A stretch of DNA of 64,000 nt from Methanomicrobiales archaeon (GTDB taxonomy: Archaea; Halobacteriota; Methanomicrobia; Methanomicrobiales; Methanospirillaceae), in NCBI GenBank assembly GCA_022841205.1, contig JALHCK010000004.1:1-64000 (forward strand), in the 5' to 3' direction. Of this stretch, positions 42,295 to 50,931 are shown in pieces. Within the stretch, counting starts at the first letter, position 1. The number at the start of each line of letters is the position of its first letter. Below the pieces are notes generated by a model, which was given only the letters and a program-made list of their open reading frames with translations, did no database searches and had not been told where the DNA came from. The translations under genes were made by a program, and so were the position numbers.

Positions 42295-42822
42295 ATGAAC
42301 CTCACACTTTTTGATCGGATGACCGACCAGGAAAAACACGACTATCTCGAATTCCTGCTCTGGCACTACAGGGTTGCAGATGGGTTCTGGTATATTTATG
42401 TCACCGAGCGCTTCGGCCAGACCGTTGCCGATGAGCTGAACGAGAAAGTATGGGGCCGTATTGCAGGGATGGCGGCAGAAAATCTGAAGGAACGGTTCCA
42501 TATCACGGAGAAAGGGCTGAAGGGATTCGTAGAGGCTCTGCGGCTCTTCCCCTGGGCGATGATTGTGGATTATACTATTGACGAGCGTGCCGATGAAGTC
42601 ATAATTTCGGTGCCCTCGTGCCCGACCCAGGAAGCGCGCCTGCGGAGGGGACTTGACGAATATCCCTGCAGGGAAATGCACCGGGCAGAATTCACCGGCT
42701 TTGCCCGGGCAATCGATCCCCGGATCAGGGTCGAATGCCTCTTTGCTCCGCCCGGGCCTCACCCTCCCGGCATGTTCTGCAAGTGGCGGTTCTTTCTCTC
42801 TGATGAACCGGAAGGTGTCTGA
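42295..42822 (+). CDS. DUF6125-like protein (175 aa)
   Basis: Helical N-terminal two thirds with MTDQEKHDYLEFLLWHYRVA and FWYIYVTERFGQTVADELNE, then a C-terminal cysteine-bearing region: SCPTQEARLRRGLDEYPC, VECLFAPPGPHPPGMFCKW. Four conserved-looking cysteines suggest a metal or Fe-S site. The pattern matches a family in methanogens and clostridia known only as DUF6125, from memory. No function is known. The gene stands alone, convergent with trpA. Confidence 0.7.
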   Translation: MNLTLFDRMTDQEKHDYLEFLLWHYRVADGFWYIYVTERFGQTVADELNEKVWGRIAGMAAENLKERFHITEKGLKGFVEALRLFPWAMIVDYTIDERADEVIISVPSCPTQEARLRRGLDEYPCREMHRAEFTGFARAIDPRIRVECLFAPPGPHPPGMFCKWRFFLSDEPEGV

Positions 42823-42918
42823 GGAGGGGGGAATTTGTGATTGGGGACGGCACTCCCTGTGCATATGGAGAGGCTGGAGGAGGAATGGCCCTTTTCTTGG
42901 ATTCGGGACTGATCGTGA

Positions 42919-43752
42919 TCAGGGTTGCACGAAGACCTCCTCCAGATCGGGATGCCCCGATGCGGTTTTCAACTCCTTAACGAATTTTTGCAATGCATAA
43001 TCCATCTCCGCAGGCCATTCTCTGAACTCACCCACAATCCCTACTATCGCCGATCCCACGATCACCCCGTCTGCACCTGCCCATGTATATGCACGGATAT
43101 GCTCAGGAGTGGATATCCCAAACCCGGGAACTACCGGGAGTTTTGTCCTCTTTTTGATATTCCCAAGGCAGGCGAGCGTTTCGGGTGCGACCTCCTCACG
43201 AACGCCGGTCACACCCCTCGCAGCCACAAGGTAGATGAATCCCTTCCCCTGGGATATGATGAAATCCAGGCGTTCCGGTGATGTGTCCGGGCTGACAAAG
43301 AGGATGGGATCGACCCCCGCTTCGCGGGCGGCATCGCAGAAAGGGCCGGCCTCCTCGACAGGTACATCGGCAACCACCACGCCATCCGCACCTGCACGGG
43401 CAGCATCCTGGTAGAAACGATCTACACCGCGCTGGATAACGATGTTTGCATACGTCATGATCAGGAGCGGAATCGCAGAATGCTCCCTGACCTCGCGGAT
43501 GAGGGAAAAGAGCCTGTCGGTTGTCATCCCTGCACTGAGCGCCCTGGCGCCGGCTTCCTGTATCACCGGACCGTCGGCAACCGGATCAGAGAACGGCATA
43601 ACCACCTCGAGCATGTCGGCCCCGGCCCGGGCCAGGACCCGGGCAATCCTTACGCTCCCGGCATAATCGGGGTCGCCTGCCACCATGCAGGTGATTAGCA
43701 GCGGCGACTTCCCTGATTCAAACGCCCGGGTTATCCGGGAAATGCCGGTCAT
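42919..43752 (-). CDS. trpA: Tryptophan synthase alpha subunit (277 aa)
   Basis: Splits indole-3-glycerol phosphate to indole. The catalytic Glu lies in MLEVVMPFSDPVADGPVIQ, and the other family motifs are LLIMTYANIVI and ADGVVVADVPVEE. The C-terminal GVIVGSAIV loop is present. The ATG at 43752 overlaps the trpB stop by ATGA. It is the last gene of the trpEGDCFBA operon. Confidence 0.95.
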   Translation of the reverse strand: MTGISRITRAFESGKSPLLITCMVAGDPDYAGSVRIARVLARAGADMLEVVMPFSDPVADGPVIQEAGARALSAGMTTDRLFSLIREVREHSAIPLLIMTYANIVIQRGVDRFYQDAARAGADGVVVADVPVEEAGPFCDAAREAGVDPILFVSPDTSPERLDFIISQGKGFIYLVAARGVTGVREEVAPETLACLGNIKKRTKLPVVPGFGISTPEHIRAYTWAGADGVIVGSAIVGIVGEFREWPAEMDYALQKFVKELKTASGHPDLEEVFVQP

Positions 43753-44921
43753 GGGCACCACTCAATCCGGGCGGCGACCTGGGCCACATCCTTGTCTCCC
43801 CTTCCCGAGAGGTTGATGACCAGGATGTCATCCCGGCCAAGGTCAGGTGCAATCACCCGTGCAAGCGCAACCGCATGGGCCGACTCAAGGGCAGGAATAA
43901 TACCCTCCGTCCGGGAGAGGTAGAGGAAGGAGTCGAGAGCTTCAGCATCCGTCACCGGCCGATAGATAACCCTCCCTTCATCCCGGAGGAAGCTGTGTTC
44001 CGGGCCGACCCCGGGATAGTCAAGGCCGGCAGAAATGCTATGGGACTCGAGAATTTGGCCGAAAGCATCCTGGATAAGATAGGTATAGGAACCATGGAGC
44101 ACTCCCGGTCTCCCTGCACACAGCGTCGCACCGTGCCGCCCGGAAAGGCCTTCCCCCCCGGCTTCGGCACCATAGAGGCGGACTGCATCCTCGAGAAAGG
44201 GGTGGAACATCCCTATCGCATTGGACCCGCCACCCACACAGGCCACCATTGCATCCGGCAGCCGGCCTTCTTTTTCAACTATCTGCTGTCGTATCTCCCG
44301 GCCAATGACCGTCTGGAAGTCACGAACCATGGATGGAAAGGGGTGGGGACCCACAACGGATCCGATCAGGTAGTGGGTGTCCCTGACATTTGCCACCCAG
44401 TCGCGGAGTGCCTCGTTGATGGCATCCTTGAGGGTCCGGGATCCGGAACTGACCGGTACGACCTCTGCACCAAGCATCTGCATCCGGGCCACGTTCAGGG
44501 CCTGCCGCTCCATGTCATCGGTTCCCATGTATACCTCCACTGAGAGCCCGAGTGCCGCCCCGGCAATTGCAGCGGCAACCCCATGCTGCCCTGCACCGGT
44601 CTCGGCGATGATACGTCGTTTCCCCATGAACCTGGCCAGCAGCCCCTGCCCCAGTGCATTGTTCAGCTTGTGGGCACCCGAGTGGAGGAGATCTTCCCGT
44701 TTCAGGTAGACCCGGCAGCAGAGATCGTGGGACATGTTCCTGCAGAAGGTGAGCGGCGTTGCTCTCCCGGCATATTCCTGCAGGTAGTACTCCATCTCCT
44801 TCCGGAACCCTTCGGAGGGGACAATAGCCCGGTATGCCTCATCGAGCTCTTCGAGCGCACCCATCAGTGTCTCGGGAACGAACCGGCCGCCGTACTGGCC
44901 GAACCTGGCAGCAGAAGTCAC
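43749..44921 (-). CDS. trpB: Tryptophan synthase beta subunit, TrpB1 type (390 aa)
   Basis: PLP enzyme joining indole and serine. The PLP lysine is in SGAHKLNNALGQ, the AETGAGQHGVA loop follows, and the phosphate-binding GGGSNAIGMF is present. It is the canonical TrpB1 that forms a complex with TrpA; a separate TrpB2 lies at 50.9 kb. It starts with GTG at 44921, overlapping the trpF stop (GTGA). Confidence 0.96.
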   Translation of the reverse strand: MTSAARFGQYGGRFVPETLMGALEELDEAYRAIVPSEGFRKEMEYYLQEYAGRATPLTFCRNMSHDLCCRVYLKREDLLHSGAHKLNNALGQGLLARFMGKRRIIAETGAGQHGVAAAIAGAALGLSVEVYMGTDDMERQALNVARMQMLGAEVVPVSSGSRTLKDAINEALRDWVANVRDTHYLIGSVVGPHPFPSMVRDFQTVIGREIRQQIVEKEGRLPDAMVACVGGGSNAIGMFHPFLEDAVRLYGAEAGGEGLSGRHGATLCAGRPGVLHGSYTYLIQDAFGQILESHSISAGLDYPGVGPEHSFLRDEGRVIYRPVTDAEALDSFLYLSRTEGIIPALESAHAVALARVIAPDLGRDDILVINLSGRGDKDVAQVAARIEWCP

Positions 44922-45493
44922 AACCCCGCCCCCTTTGCCGCAGCTATGAACGACTTCACCCTGACTGGATCCTTCCTCCCGGGCGCATACTCGACCCCGC
45001 TTGCCACATCGACTCCGCAGGGCCGGACTGCCCGGATCGCTGCCGCCACATTCCCTGGGGAAAGCCCCCCGGCAAGCATGACCGGGACCTTCGATGCTGC
45101 GATTATGGTGGATGCAAACCCGGCATCAAAAGGCTTTCCGGTTCCATGGCTCCCATCCACAATGATCACATCGGCATCATGAGGAAGCGAGTCTCCCGGG
45201 GCAACCATCCTGATGATGCAGGCTTTACAGCCAGCAGGCAGTGGCGCAGAACAGGAGGCCTGGATCGCATCGGGCCGGAGTGAACCTATCTCCTGCAACT
45301 CTGACGGAAGGACGGAGTGGGTGACGCATACGCGGGTCATAGCAGGGACGGCATCGAATATCTCGCGTGCCTGTTCCAGCGTCACACAACGTGGCGAGTC
45401 TGAAAAAAGGACCACACCAATAAGGTCGGCTCCCTCAGTCTCGGCAAGCCTGGCATCATCCGGAGTGGTGATGCCACAGATCTTTATGCGAAT
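44918..45493 (-). CDS. trpF: Phosphoribosylanthranilate isomerase, apparent non-canonical start (191 aa)
   Basis: Isomerises PRA to CdRP. The catalytic motif KICGIT, required for activity, is encoded just after the trpC stop. However, the frame from the last upstream stop to that motif contains no ATG, GTG or TTG. The only canonical start (GTG at 45415) would remove the first 26 residues, including the catalytic Cys. GGAGGGG sits 5 nt before ATT at 45493, so I set the start there; ATA at 45487 is another option. The rest is normal, e.g. VMLAGGLSPGNVAAAI. It overlaps trpC by 10 nt. Confidence 0.85.
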   Translation of the reverse strand: MRIKICGITTPDDARLAETEGADLIGVVLFSDSPRCVTLEQAREIFDAVPAMTRVCVTHSVLPSELQEIGSLRPDAIQASCSAPLPAGCKACIIRMVAPGDSLPHDADVIIVDGSHGTGKPFDAGFASTIIAASKVPVMLAGGLSPGNVAAAIRAVRPCGVDVASGVEYAPGRKDPVRVKSFIAAAKGAGL

Positions 45494-46242
45494 ACGAACC
45501 CCTCCAGTGCCTTTACCGGGTCACGGGCAGACATGATGGCCGATCCGATCAGGTAGCCGTCCGCAAGGTGATGGAAGCGACGCACATCGCACGGCCAGAG
45601 AAAACCGCTCTCGGAGACCACGGTGACCCCGGCTTCCCGGACCAGGGGCGCCAGCCTCATCGTGGTCGAGAGATCGACCTTCAGGGTCTTGAGATCCCGG
45701 TTGTTGATCCCGATGATGCGGGTTTTTGTCCGGAGTGCTGCCTTCACCTCGTCCCCGGAATGAACTTCGACAAGGGGTTCGAGATCGAAGGCGATGGCGG
45801 CATCGACCATATCCGTTAGGCGGCCCCCGAGGACTCCCGCGATGAGGAGGATGGCATCAGCTCCAAGGAACCTGCTCTCTGCCAGCTGCCGTTCATCGAT
45901 GATGAAGTCCTTGCGGAGGATGGGGATACTGACAGCGGACCGGATTGCCGGAATGAATTGGGGATGACCGTTGAAGAAGTACGGCTCGGTCAGTACCGAG
46001 AGCGCGGCACAGCCTGCTCCAGCCATGCTGGCGGCTATCCCGGTGGGGTCGGTACTGTTGCGGATGGATCCGCGTGACGGAGAGGCAAATTTTATTTCGG
46101 CGATGATGGCGTTCCTCCCTTCCTTCCTCCCCAGTGCTGCATGCAGGCTGTGGTGGCTCCGTTTTTCCGGGAAGTCTTCGTGATGATCTGGCAGACATGC
46201 TACCCTTCCGGCTGTTGCACTCAGGAACTGGTCGAGGATCAT
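45484..46242 (-). CDS. trpC: Indole-3-glycerol-phosphate synthase (252 aa)
   Basis: Closes CdRP to indole-3-glycerol phosphate. IIAEIKFASPSRG holds the catalytic Lys, ILRKDFIIDERQL the second Lys, and GINNRDLKTLKVD and VVSESGF complete the active site. It overlaps trpD by ATGA and trpF by 10 nt. Length is typical for a stand-alone TrpC, not fused to TrpF. Confidence 0.96.
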   Translation of the reverse strand: MILDQFLSATAGRVACLPDHHEDFPEKRSHHSLHAALGRKEGRNAIIAEIKFASPSRGSIRNSTDPTGIAASMAGAGCAALSVLTEPYFFNGHPQFIPAIRSAVSIPILRKDFIIDERQLAESRFLGADAILLIAGVLGGRLTDMVDAAIAFDLEPLVEVHSGDEVKAALRTKTRIIGINNRDLKTLKVDLSTTMRLAPLVREAGVTVVSESGFLWPCDVRRFHHLADGYLIGSAIMSARDPVKALEGFVFA

Positions 46243-47252
46243 GATCGCCCCCCGGTCGCAGCCACCAGGGCTTCCAGTTTCTCATTTGCCGCACCGGAAT
46301 CGATTGCCTCCTGCGCCTGCGATACCCCCTCCCGGTATCCCGGAGCCCTGCCTCCAAGGTAAATCGCGGCCCCTGCATTCAGGACCACGACATCACGGGC
46401 AGGCCCGTCTCTCCCGGCAAGTACTTTCCGGATAATACGGGCATTTTCCATGGGGGTGCTACCGGTTATCGACGCTAACTGGGAAGTTCGAATACCAGCA
46501 TCCCGGGGAACGAGGGTATAGTCCCTGATCGAACCGTCTCGGATCTCCGCAACGCGGGTCGGGCCGGAAATCGTTATCTCGTCAAGCCCGTTTCCATGCA
46601 CCACCATGGCACGCTTCGTGCCGAGCGAGAGGAGGGCGGAGGCAAATTTCTGAACGAGCCCGGGGTGATTCACGCCACAGAGCCGGGCCGGGGCTCCTGC
46701 AGGATTCAGGAGGGGACCGAGAAGATTGAAGATGGTGGGAAAGCCGAGATCGCGCCGGACTCTTGCTGCGTGCCCGAGAACCGGGTGATACAGGGGTGCA
46801 AAGAGAAACCCAAACCCTATCTCTTCGATAACAGAGCAGGTCAGTTCCGGGGAGAGATCGATTCGGACGCCCAGTGCTTCAAGGACATCGGCAGAGCCAC
46901 ATGAGCTGCTCACCTTCCTGTTGCCGTGTTTGACCACCGTCACACCCGCACCTGCTGCAACGATAGCGGCGGCAGTGCTGATATTGAACGTCCCGGTGCC
47001 ATCGCCACCGGTTCCGCAGGTATCGACCATCATGCCGCAGACGTTTGGCCTGATTGGGAGGGCGTGAGCCTGCAGGACCCGTGCACATGAAGCTATCTCC
47101 TCTGCAGACTCCCCTTTGAGGCGGAGTGCAGTGATAAACGATGCAATCTGCGCTTCTGTCGCTTTACCGGACGCAATCCCTTCCATTGCGTCTGTCGCAA
47201 GCGTGGCAGGAATGTCCCGGCCGCAGGCAAGCATGGCGAGGGCTTCCTGCAT
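46239..47252 (-). CDS. trpD: Anthranilate phosphoribosyltransferase (337 aa)
   Basis: Adds phosphoribosyl to anthranilate. DTCGTGGDGTGTFNIS is the PRPP-binding glycine loop, VVKHGNRKVSSSCGSADVLE the next family motif, and VVHGNGLDEI the C-terminal one. The start is ATG 47252 in a TGATG overlap with the trpG stop, preceded by GGAGGTGCC. The frame extends upstream to 47372, but only within trpG. Confidence 0.95.
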   Translation of the reverse strand: MQEALAMLACGRDIPATLATDAMEGIASGKATEAQIASFITALRLKGESAEEIASCARVLQAHALPIRPNVCGMMVDTCGTGGDGTGTFNISTAAAIVAAGAGVTVVKHGNRKVSSSCGSADVLEALGVRIDLSPELTCSVIEEIGFGFLFAPLYHPVLGHAARVRRDLGFPTIFNLLGPLLNPAGAPARLCGVNHPGLVQKFASALLSLGTKRAMVVHGNGLDEITISGPTRVAEIRDGSIRDYTLVPRDAGIRTSQLASITGSTPMENARIIRKVLAGRDGPARDVVVLNAGAAIYLGGRAPGYREGVSQAQEAIDSGAANEKLEALVAATGGRS

Positions 47253-47824
47253 CAGGCACCTCCGTACAGGAAGTTCCTGAGGATCTGCGATCCGTCCCTG
47301 GTCATGATGCTCTCTGGATGAAACTCTATTCCGAAGACCGGCATATTCCGGTGAGAGACGGCCATCACGCACCGGTCTTCCCCGGCATAGGCAAGCGTCC
47401 GGAATTCCTCCGGGATGGTATCTTCATCTGCTGACAGCGAGTGATAACGGGTTGCAGTGAAGGGATTTGGCATTCCGGCAAAGATGCCTTCACCGGTATG
47501 AAAAATCGTGCTCGTCTTGCCATGGACCGGCCGTGTCATCCTGTGGATAGTCCCGCCAAAGGTCTGGATGATTGTCTGGTGACCGAGGCACACTCCAAGG
47601 ATGGGAACCTGCCCGGCATACTCCCGGATTACATCCGGGTAAATCCCCGATTCATCCGGTGTACCGGGACCAGGGGAGAGGATTATCCTGTCAGGGCTCA
47701 GTGCCCGCACATGACCGATTGGCTCATCCGAGAGGATTGGGACAGGCTCTGCACCTAGGCCTCCGACTAGCTGGACCAGGTTGTATGTGAAACTGTCATA
47801 GCAGTCGATGATGACAACCTTCAT
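47252..47824 (-). CDS. trpG: Anthranilate synthase glutaminase subunit (190 aa)
   Basis: Delivers ammonia from glutamine to TrpE. The opening VVIIDCYDSFTYN, oxyanion strand LSPGPGTP, nucleophile Cys in ILGVCLGHQTI, and the C-terminal His-Glu in FGIEFHPESIM are all present. The ATG at 47824 follows GGGAGGTCCGGT and overlaps the trpE stop by ATGA. It is separate from trpD, not fused. Confidence 0.96.
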   Translation of the reverse strand: MKVVIIDCYDSFTYNLVQLVGGLGAEPVPILSDEPIGHVRALSPDRIILSPGPGTPDESGIYPDVIREYAGQVPILGVCLGHQTIIQTFGGTIHRMTRPVHGKTSTIFHTGEGIFAGMPNPFTATRYHSLSADEDTIPEEFRTLAYAGEDRCVMAVSHRNMPVFGIEFHPESIMTRDGSQILRNFLYGGA

Positions 47825-49242
47825 ACCGGACCTCCCGCCCTGCATATGGCAGATACCATCGCACGGGCTTTCTGTTCGGTTTCCTCGAATTCCCGCTCAG
47901 GAACAGAATCCGCGACAATACCGGCCCCTGTCGAGAATTCCGCGATTCCATTGCTGATCCGGATGGTCCGGATGGCGATGGCAAACTCGAGGAGGTCGTT
48001 GAAACCCGCATACCCGACAGCCCCAGCGTACAGCCCTCTTGGAACCGGCTCCAGTTCTGCTATGATCTGCATAGCCCGGATTTTTGGGGCACCGCTTACT
48101 GTGCCCGCCGGGAAGCATGCCGCGAAGGCATCAAACCGGTCAAACCGGTCAGCCCGTGTCCCCTTCACCCTGGAGACGATATGCTGGACATGGGAAAACT
48201 TCTCGATCTCGAAAAATTCCGGGAGAGAGACAGATCCGAACTCGGAGACCCGGCCGATATCATTTCGTGCAAGATCGACGAGCATGAGGTGTTCCGCCCG
48301 CTCTTTCTTATCGGCGAGGAGTTCTCCGGCCAGTTGTTCATCTTCATGGACATCTCTGCCCCGTGGCCTTGTCCCGGCAATAGGGACAGTCTGCACCTCT
48401 TTTCCTTCTGACCGGACCAGCATCTCCGGACTCGATCCGATGATCACTTCGTCATCAAAATCAAGGTAGTAAAGGTAAGGAGAGGGGTTGATCTCCCTGA
48501 CGGCACCATACGTTTCAAGTGGGTCGCCGGCAAACGGGCAGGTAGTCCTCCGTGAAAGGACAACCTGGAAGATATCCCCGGCAGTGATGTTATCCTGAGC
48601 TCTCCGCACCCGCTCCATGAATGCTTCACGGGTAAGAGATGACGTGAAATGCGGAGCTTCCGGACATTCTTTTCGGCACCACCCGGCGGTTTCCGGAGAG
48701 ACAGCGTTTATCTGCTCTTTCAGCCTTCCAATCCGATCCCGGGCCTGTGCAATCTCCTCAGAAACATCATCACCAGGGTCTATGAAGAGGTCGTCAAAGA
48801 TCGTGCAGACTCCCAGGCGGTGGTTATAGATAACCCCCCGGGTAGAGAGCATGAACCTTGAAAGGGCACCATCTCCTCTCCCGGCGCAAACCTTCCCCCC
48901 GGTCAGATCGCTCACCATATCATATGTACAATACCCGACGAATCCACCAAGGAAACCAGTGTATCCGGTATTCGGGAGGACAATTCGCCCGGAAAGATCC
49001 CGGAGCATGCTGACAGGGTCGCGTCCGCGTGGATTGGAGAACAGGGCGGAATAACTAGGGTCCCCTTCACACTCGGGGTCTTTCCCGAGTTTGAGCGTCA
49101 GTGGGGGTTCAAGGCCGATTATGGAACGCACTGCCCTGCGGGGGACACCTTCCATCGATTCAAGTATGTAACCCGTTTTCAATCCAAGGGACCGGTACAG
49201 GGTAAAAGGGTCACAGGGGGGGAAAGGGATTGTTTCGCACAC
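47821..49242 (-). CDS. trpE: Anthranilate synthase component I (473 aa)
   Basis: Forms anthranilate from chorismate. YILESMEG near the N-terminus carries the LLES-like Trp feedback site. The C-terminal chorismate-binding domain has IIGSSPEMLVRSEGKEV, PIAGTRPRG, DLARNDIGRV and FPAGTVSGAPKIRAM. The start is uncertain. GTG at 49242 has no ribosome-binding site. The same frame stays open for about 36 codons further upstream (its stop is at 49348-49350) and reads RVLVLPVCETIPFPP, which looks homologous to longer TrpE N-termini, but without ATG, GTG or TTG. Confidence 0.93.
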   Translation of the reverse strand: MCETIPFPPCDPFTLYRSLGLKTGYILESMEGVPRRAVRSIIGLEPPLTLKLGKDPECEGDPSYSALFSNPRGRDPVSMLRDLSGRIVLPNTGYTGFLGGFVGYCTYDMVSDLTGGKVCAGRGDGALSRFMLSTRGVIYNHRLGVCTIFDDLFIDPGDDVSEEIAQARDRIGRLKEQINAVSPETAGWCRKECPEAPHFTSSLTREAFMERVRRAQDNITAGDIFQVVLSRRTTCPFAGDPLETYGAVREINPSPYLYYLDFDDEVIIGSSPEMLVRSEGKEVQTVPIAGTRPRGRDVHEDEQLAGELLADKKERAEHLMLVDLARNDIGRVSEFGSVSLPEFFEIEKFSHVQHIVSRVKGTRADRFDRFDAFAACFPAGTVSGAPKIRAMQIIAELEPVPRGLYAGAVGYAGFNDLLEFAIAIRTIRISNGIAEFSTGAGIVADSVPEREFEETEQKARAMVSAICRAGGPV

Positions 49243-49392
49243 AGGCAGAACAAGAACCCGCGATGTATCGCAGTCTTGTGATGTTTCATGAGATGCCGTC
49301 AGCCTGACGGCAGACCCCAGTCCAGGGGCATCACCGAATGGCGTGGTCTACCAATCATGCATAAAGATGTGCACTGATGTATATATAATATC
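49243..49392 (-). promoter_or_regulatory. trp operon promoter and leader with palindromes and Trp-coding mini-ORFs
   Basis: The minus-strand TATA block TATTATATATACA (about 49391-49379) sets a start near 49358. The leader holds a perfect 19-nt palindrome TGCCGTCAG-C-CTGACGGCA (49294-49312) and a second inverted repeat GCGAT-GT-ATCGC (49260-49271). Two mini-ORFs each contain one Trp codon: MHDW (49348-49362) and MPLDWGLPSG (49299-49331). The second one's stop lies inside the large palindrome. This may be an operator, an attenuator-like leader, or part of an extended trpE. Confidence 0.45.
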
Positions 49393-49755
49393 TCTGTTGT
49401 TTATGTCAATCCATTATCAGCCTGGCAGGACTATGCCTTATGCACTGAATGTCCATACACTTCGTGACTAGGGAAAAAACCAGGATGGCCCTTGTAATCC
49501 CCGACTCGCGCTTTTCCGGGGGAAAACATTTTCATACAATATGATTCACCGATGCCTGAAACCACCATACAGGTTACTGGCGTCTCCTGTATGAGATCGG
49601 ATACCCAGCGCACTCGGGCCTGGTTCCGGAAAGCAGGACCGTTTTACCAGATCCTCCCCACTAGGTGATGCCAGTGCCCGGACATGTAACTCGGGGAAGG
49701 ACTTTTCAAGGCCTCGGGGAGATCAACCGGTCCTTCCCGGTATTCAGCCGGGGCC
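49393..49755. other. Intergenic region, no gene seen
   Basis: 363 bases between the trp promoter and the ATP-NAD kinase-like gene. Short frames are present on both strands, but none has a recognisable motif or ribosome-binding site. The copy around 49680-49750 is GC-rich with no clear structure. Confidence 0.5.
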
Positions 49756-50859
49756 TTAACCGATTTTCTTCCGCTGGGCAATGTGGTAGCCCGAAATAAC
49801 CGTGATATACTCCCCGAATGAAACATCAAGTTCCCGATCACCGGTATCTATGAAGAGGAGCGGGGTCTCTGCCAGTTTATGGGGGGTTGCCACGACGATT
49901 ATATTTCCTGTTCCAATCCGTTTGAGAACACGGGGACTTGCCTGCTGGGTTCCCCTGCCGAGCACCGAGCCCTGTGCACCGATGATGCTGATCACCAGCC
50001 GGGCCGGTCTTCCGTTAGCGAGGAGGGCCAGCATCCCTTCTTCATCCAGATCACTTCCAACAAGTCTTTCATCCTGCACGGCATCGAACCCGAGAAGGGT
50101 CTTTTCAAGACCCAGATCCCGGGCTATTGCCCGGGTGGTGCTTCCCGGACCGATGAAATAGAGAATGTCAGGAGTTCCCCGGATGACATTGGCGATAAAG
50201 TGCCCGATTCCGGCCTTTGCCAGATCCTCGTCCTGGTCTTCATAGACCTGCTTTGCCCCCTGCACTAAGCCCGGCAGGTAGGGGCTCTTTGCATAGCCGT
50301 ACAGTGTCGCCCTCAGTTCCCCCTGCCTGTAGGCCTCCTCATCGACATCCATCACTTCGGCATCACGGAAATGGAGCGGCATTAAAGCGCCTGTCCTGAG
50401 TATCTCTGCTGCCGCAACCGGGCTCACCGCAAAGACCGCTGAATACATCTTCACCCCGGCCGGGATGCCGAGAAGGGGGACGGTATCGGATACCACATCG
50501 TAAAGGTCCCGCGCTGTTCCGTCACCGCCACAAAAAAGGATAAGTTCGACACCGTTTTTTAAAAATTCCCTGCAGGCCTCTTTCGTATCCGAAGCAGTTG
50601 TAACCTGCGGTGCCTGGTAGGCAACCAGAAATCCGGCAATTCCTGCCTCTTCAAGCACATCCTCCCCCATCGGACCGGAACAGGTGATATAGCGAAACGG
50701 GGCTCCCTTCAGCATGTCAATCGCCTGGCGCGCCCGGGAAGCAGCCATTGGTTGTGCACCCCTTTGGATGGCTTCCTCAAGCATACCGTCCGTTCCTTTA
50801 AGTCCGACAGCGCCTCCCATGCCGGCAACGGGGTTGATGAGAAAACCGATGGTCTTCAT
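49756..50859 (-). CDS. ATP-NAD kinase family protein (367 aa)
   Basis: Predicted nucleotide kinase of the NAD-kinase/diacylglycerol-kinase fold (COG3199 type). FLINPVAGMGGAVGLKGTDG is the usual N-terminus, and LILFCGGDGTARDLYD is the GGDGT nucleotide motif. YFIGPGSTTRAIARDLGL follows. The family is larger than the classical NAD kinase and its substrate is not firmly known. It lies downstream of trpB2 on the same strand with a 73-nt gap after trpB2's stop. Confidence 0.87.
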   Translation of the reverse strand: MKTIGFLINPVAGMGGAVGLKGTDGMLEEAIQRGAQPMAASRARQAIDMLKGAPFRYITCSGPMGEDVLEEAGIAGFLVAYQAPQVTTASDTKEACREFLKNGVELILFCGGDGTARDLYDVVSDTVPLLGIPAGVKMYSAVFAVSPVAAAEILRTGALMPLHFRDAEVMDVDEEAYRQGELRATLYGYAKSPYLPGLVQGAKQVYEDQDEDLAKAGIGHFIANVIRGTPDILYFIGPGSTTRAIARDLGLEKTLLGFDAVQDERLVGSDLDEEGMLALLANGRPARLVISIIGAQGSVLGRGTQQASPRVLKRIGTGNIIVVATPHKLAETPLLFIDTGDRELDVSFGEYITVISGYHIAQRKKIG

Positions 50860-50931
50860 GATCAGAAAAGAGAGGAGTGTGGTATTCTAGTCATTGGCTG
50901 GAGTGAGGTGGTGGAGGTAATACCTTCGATC

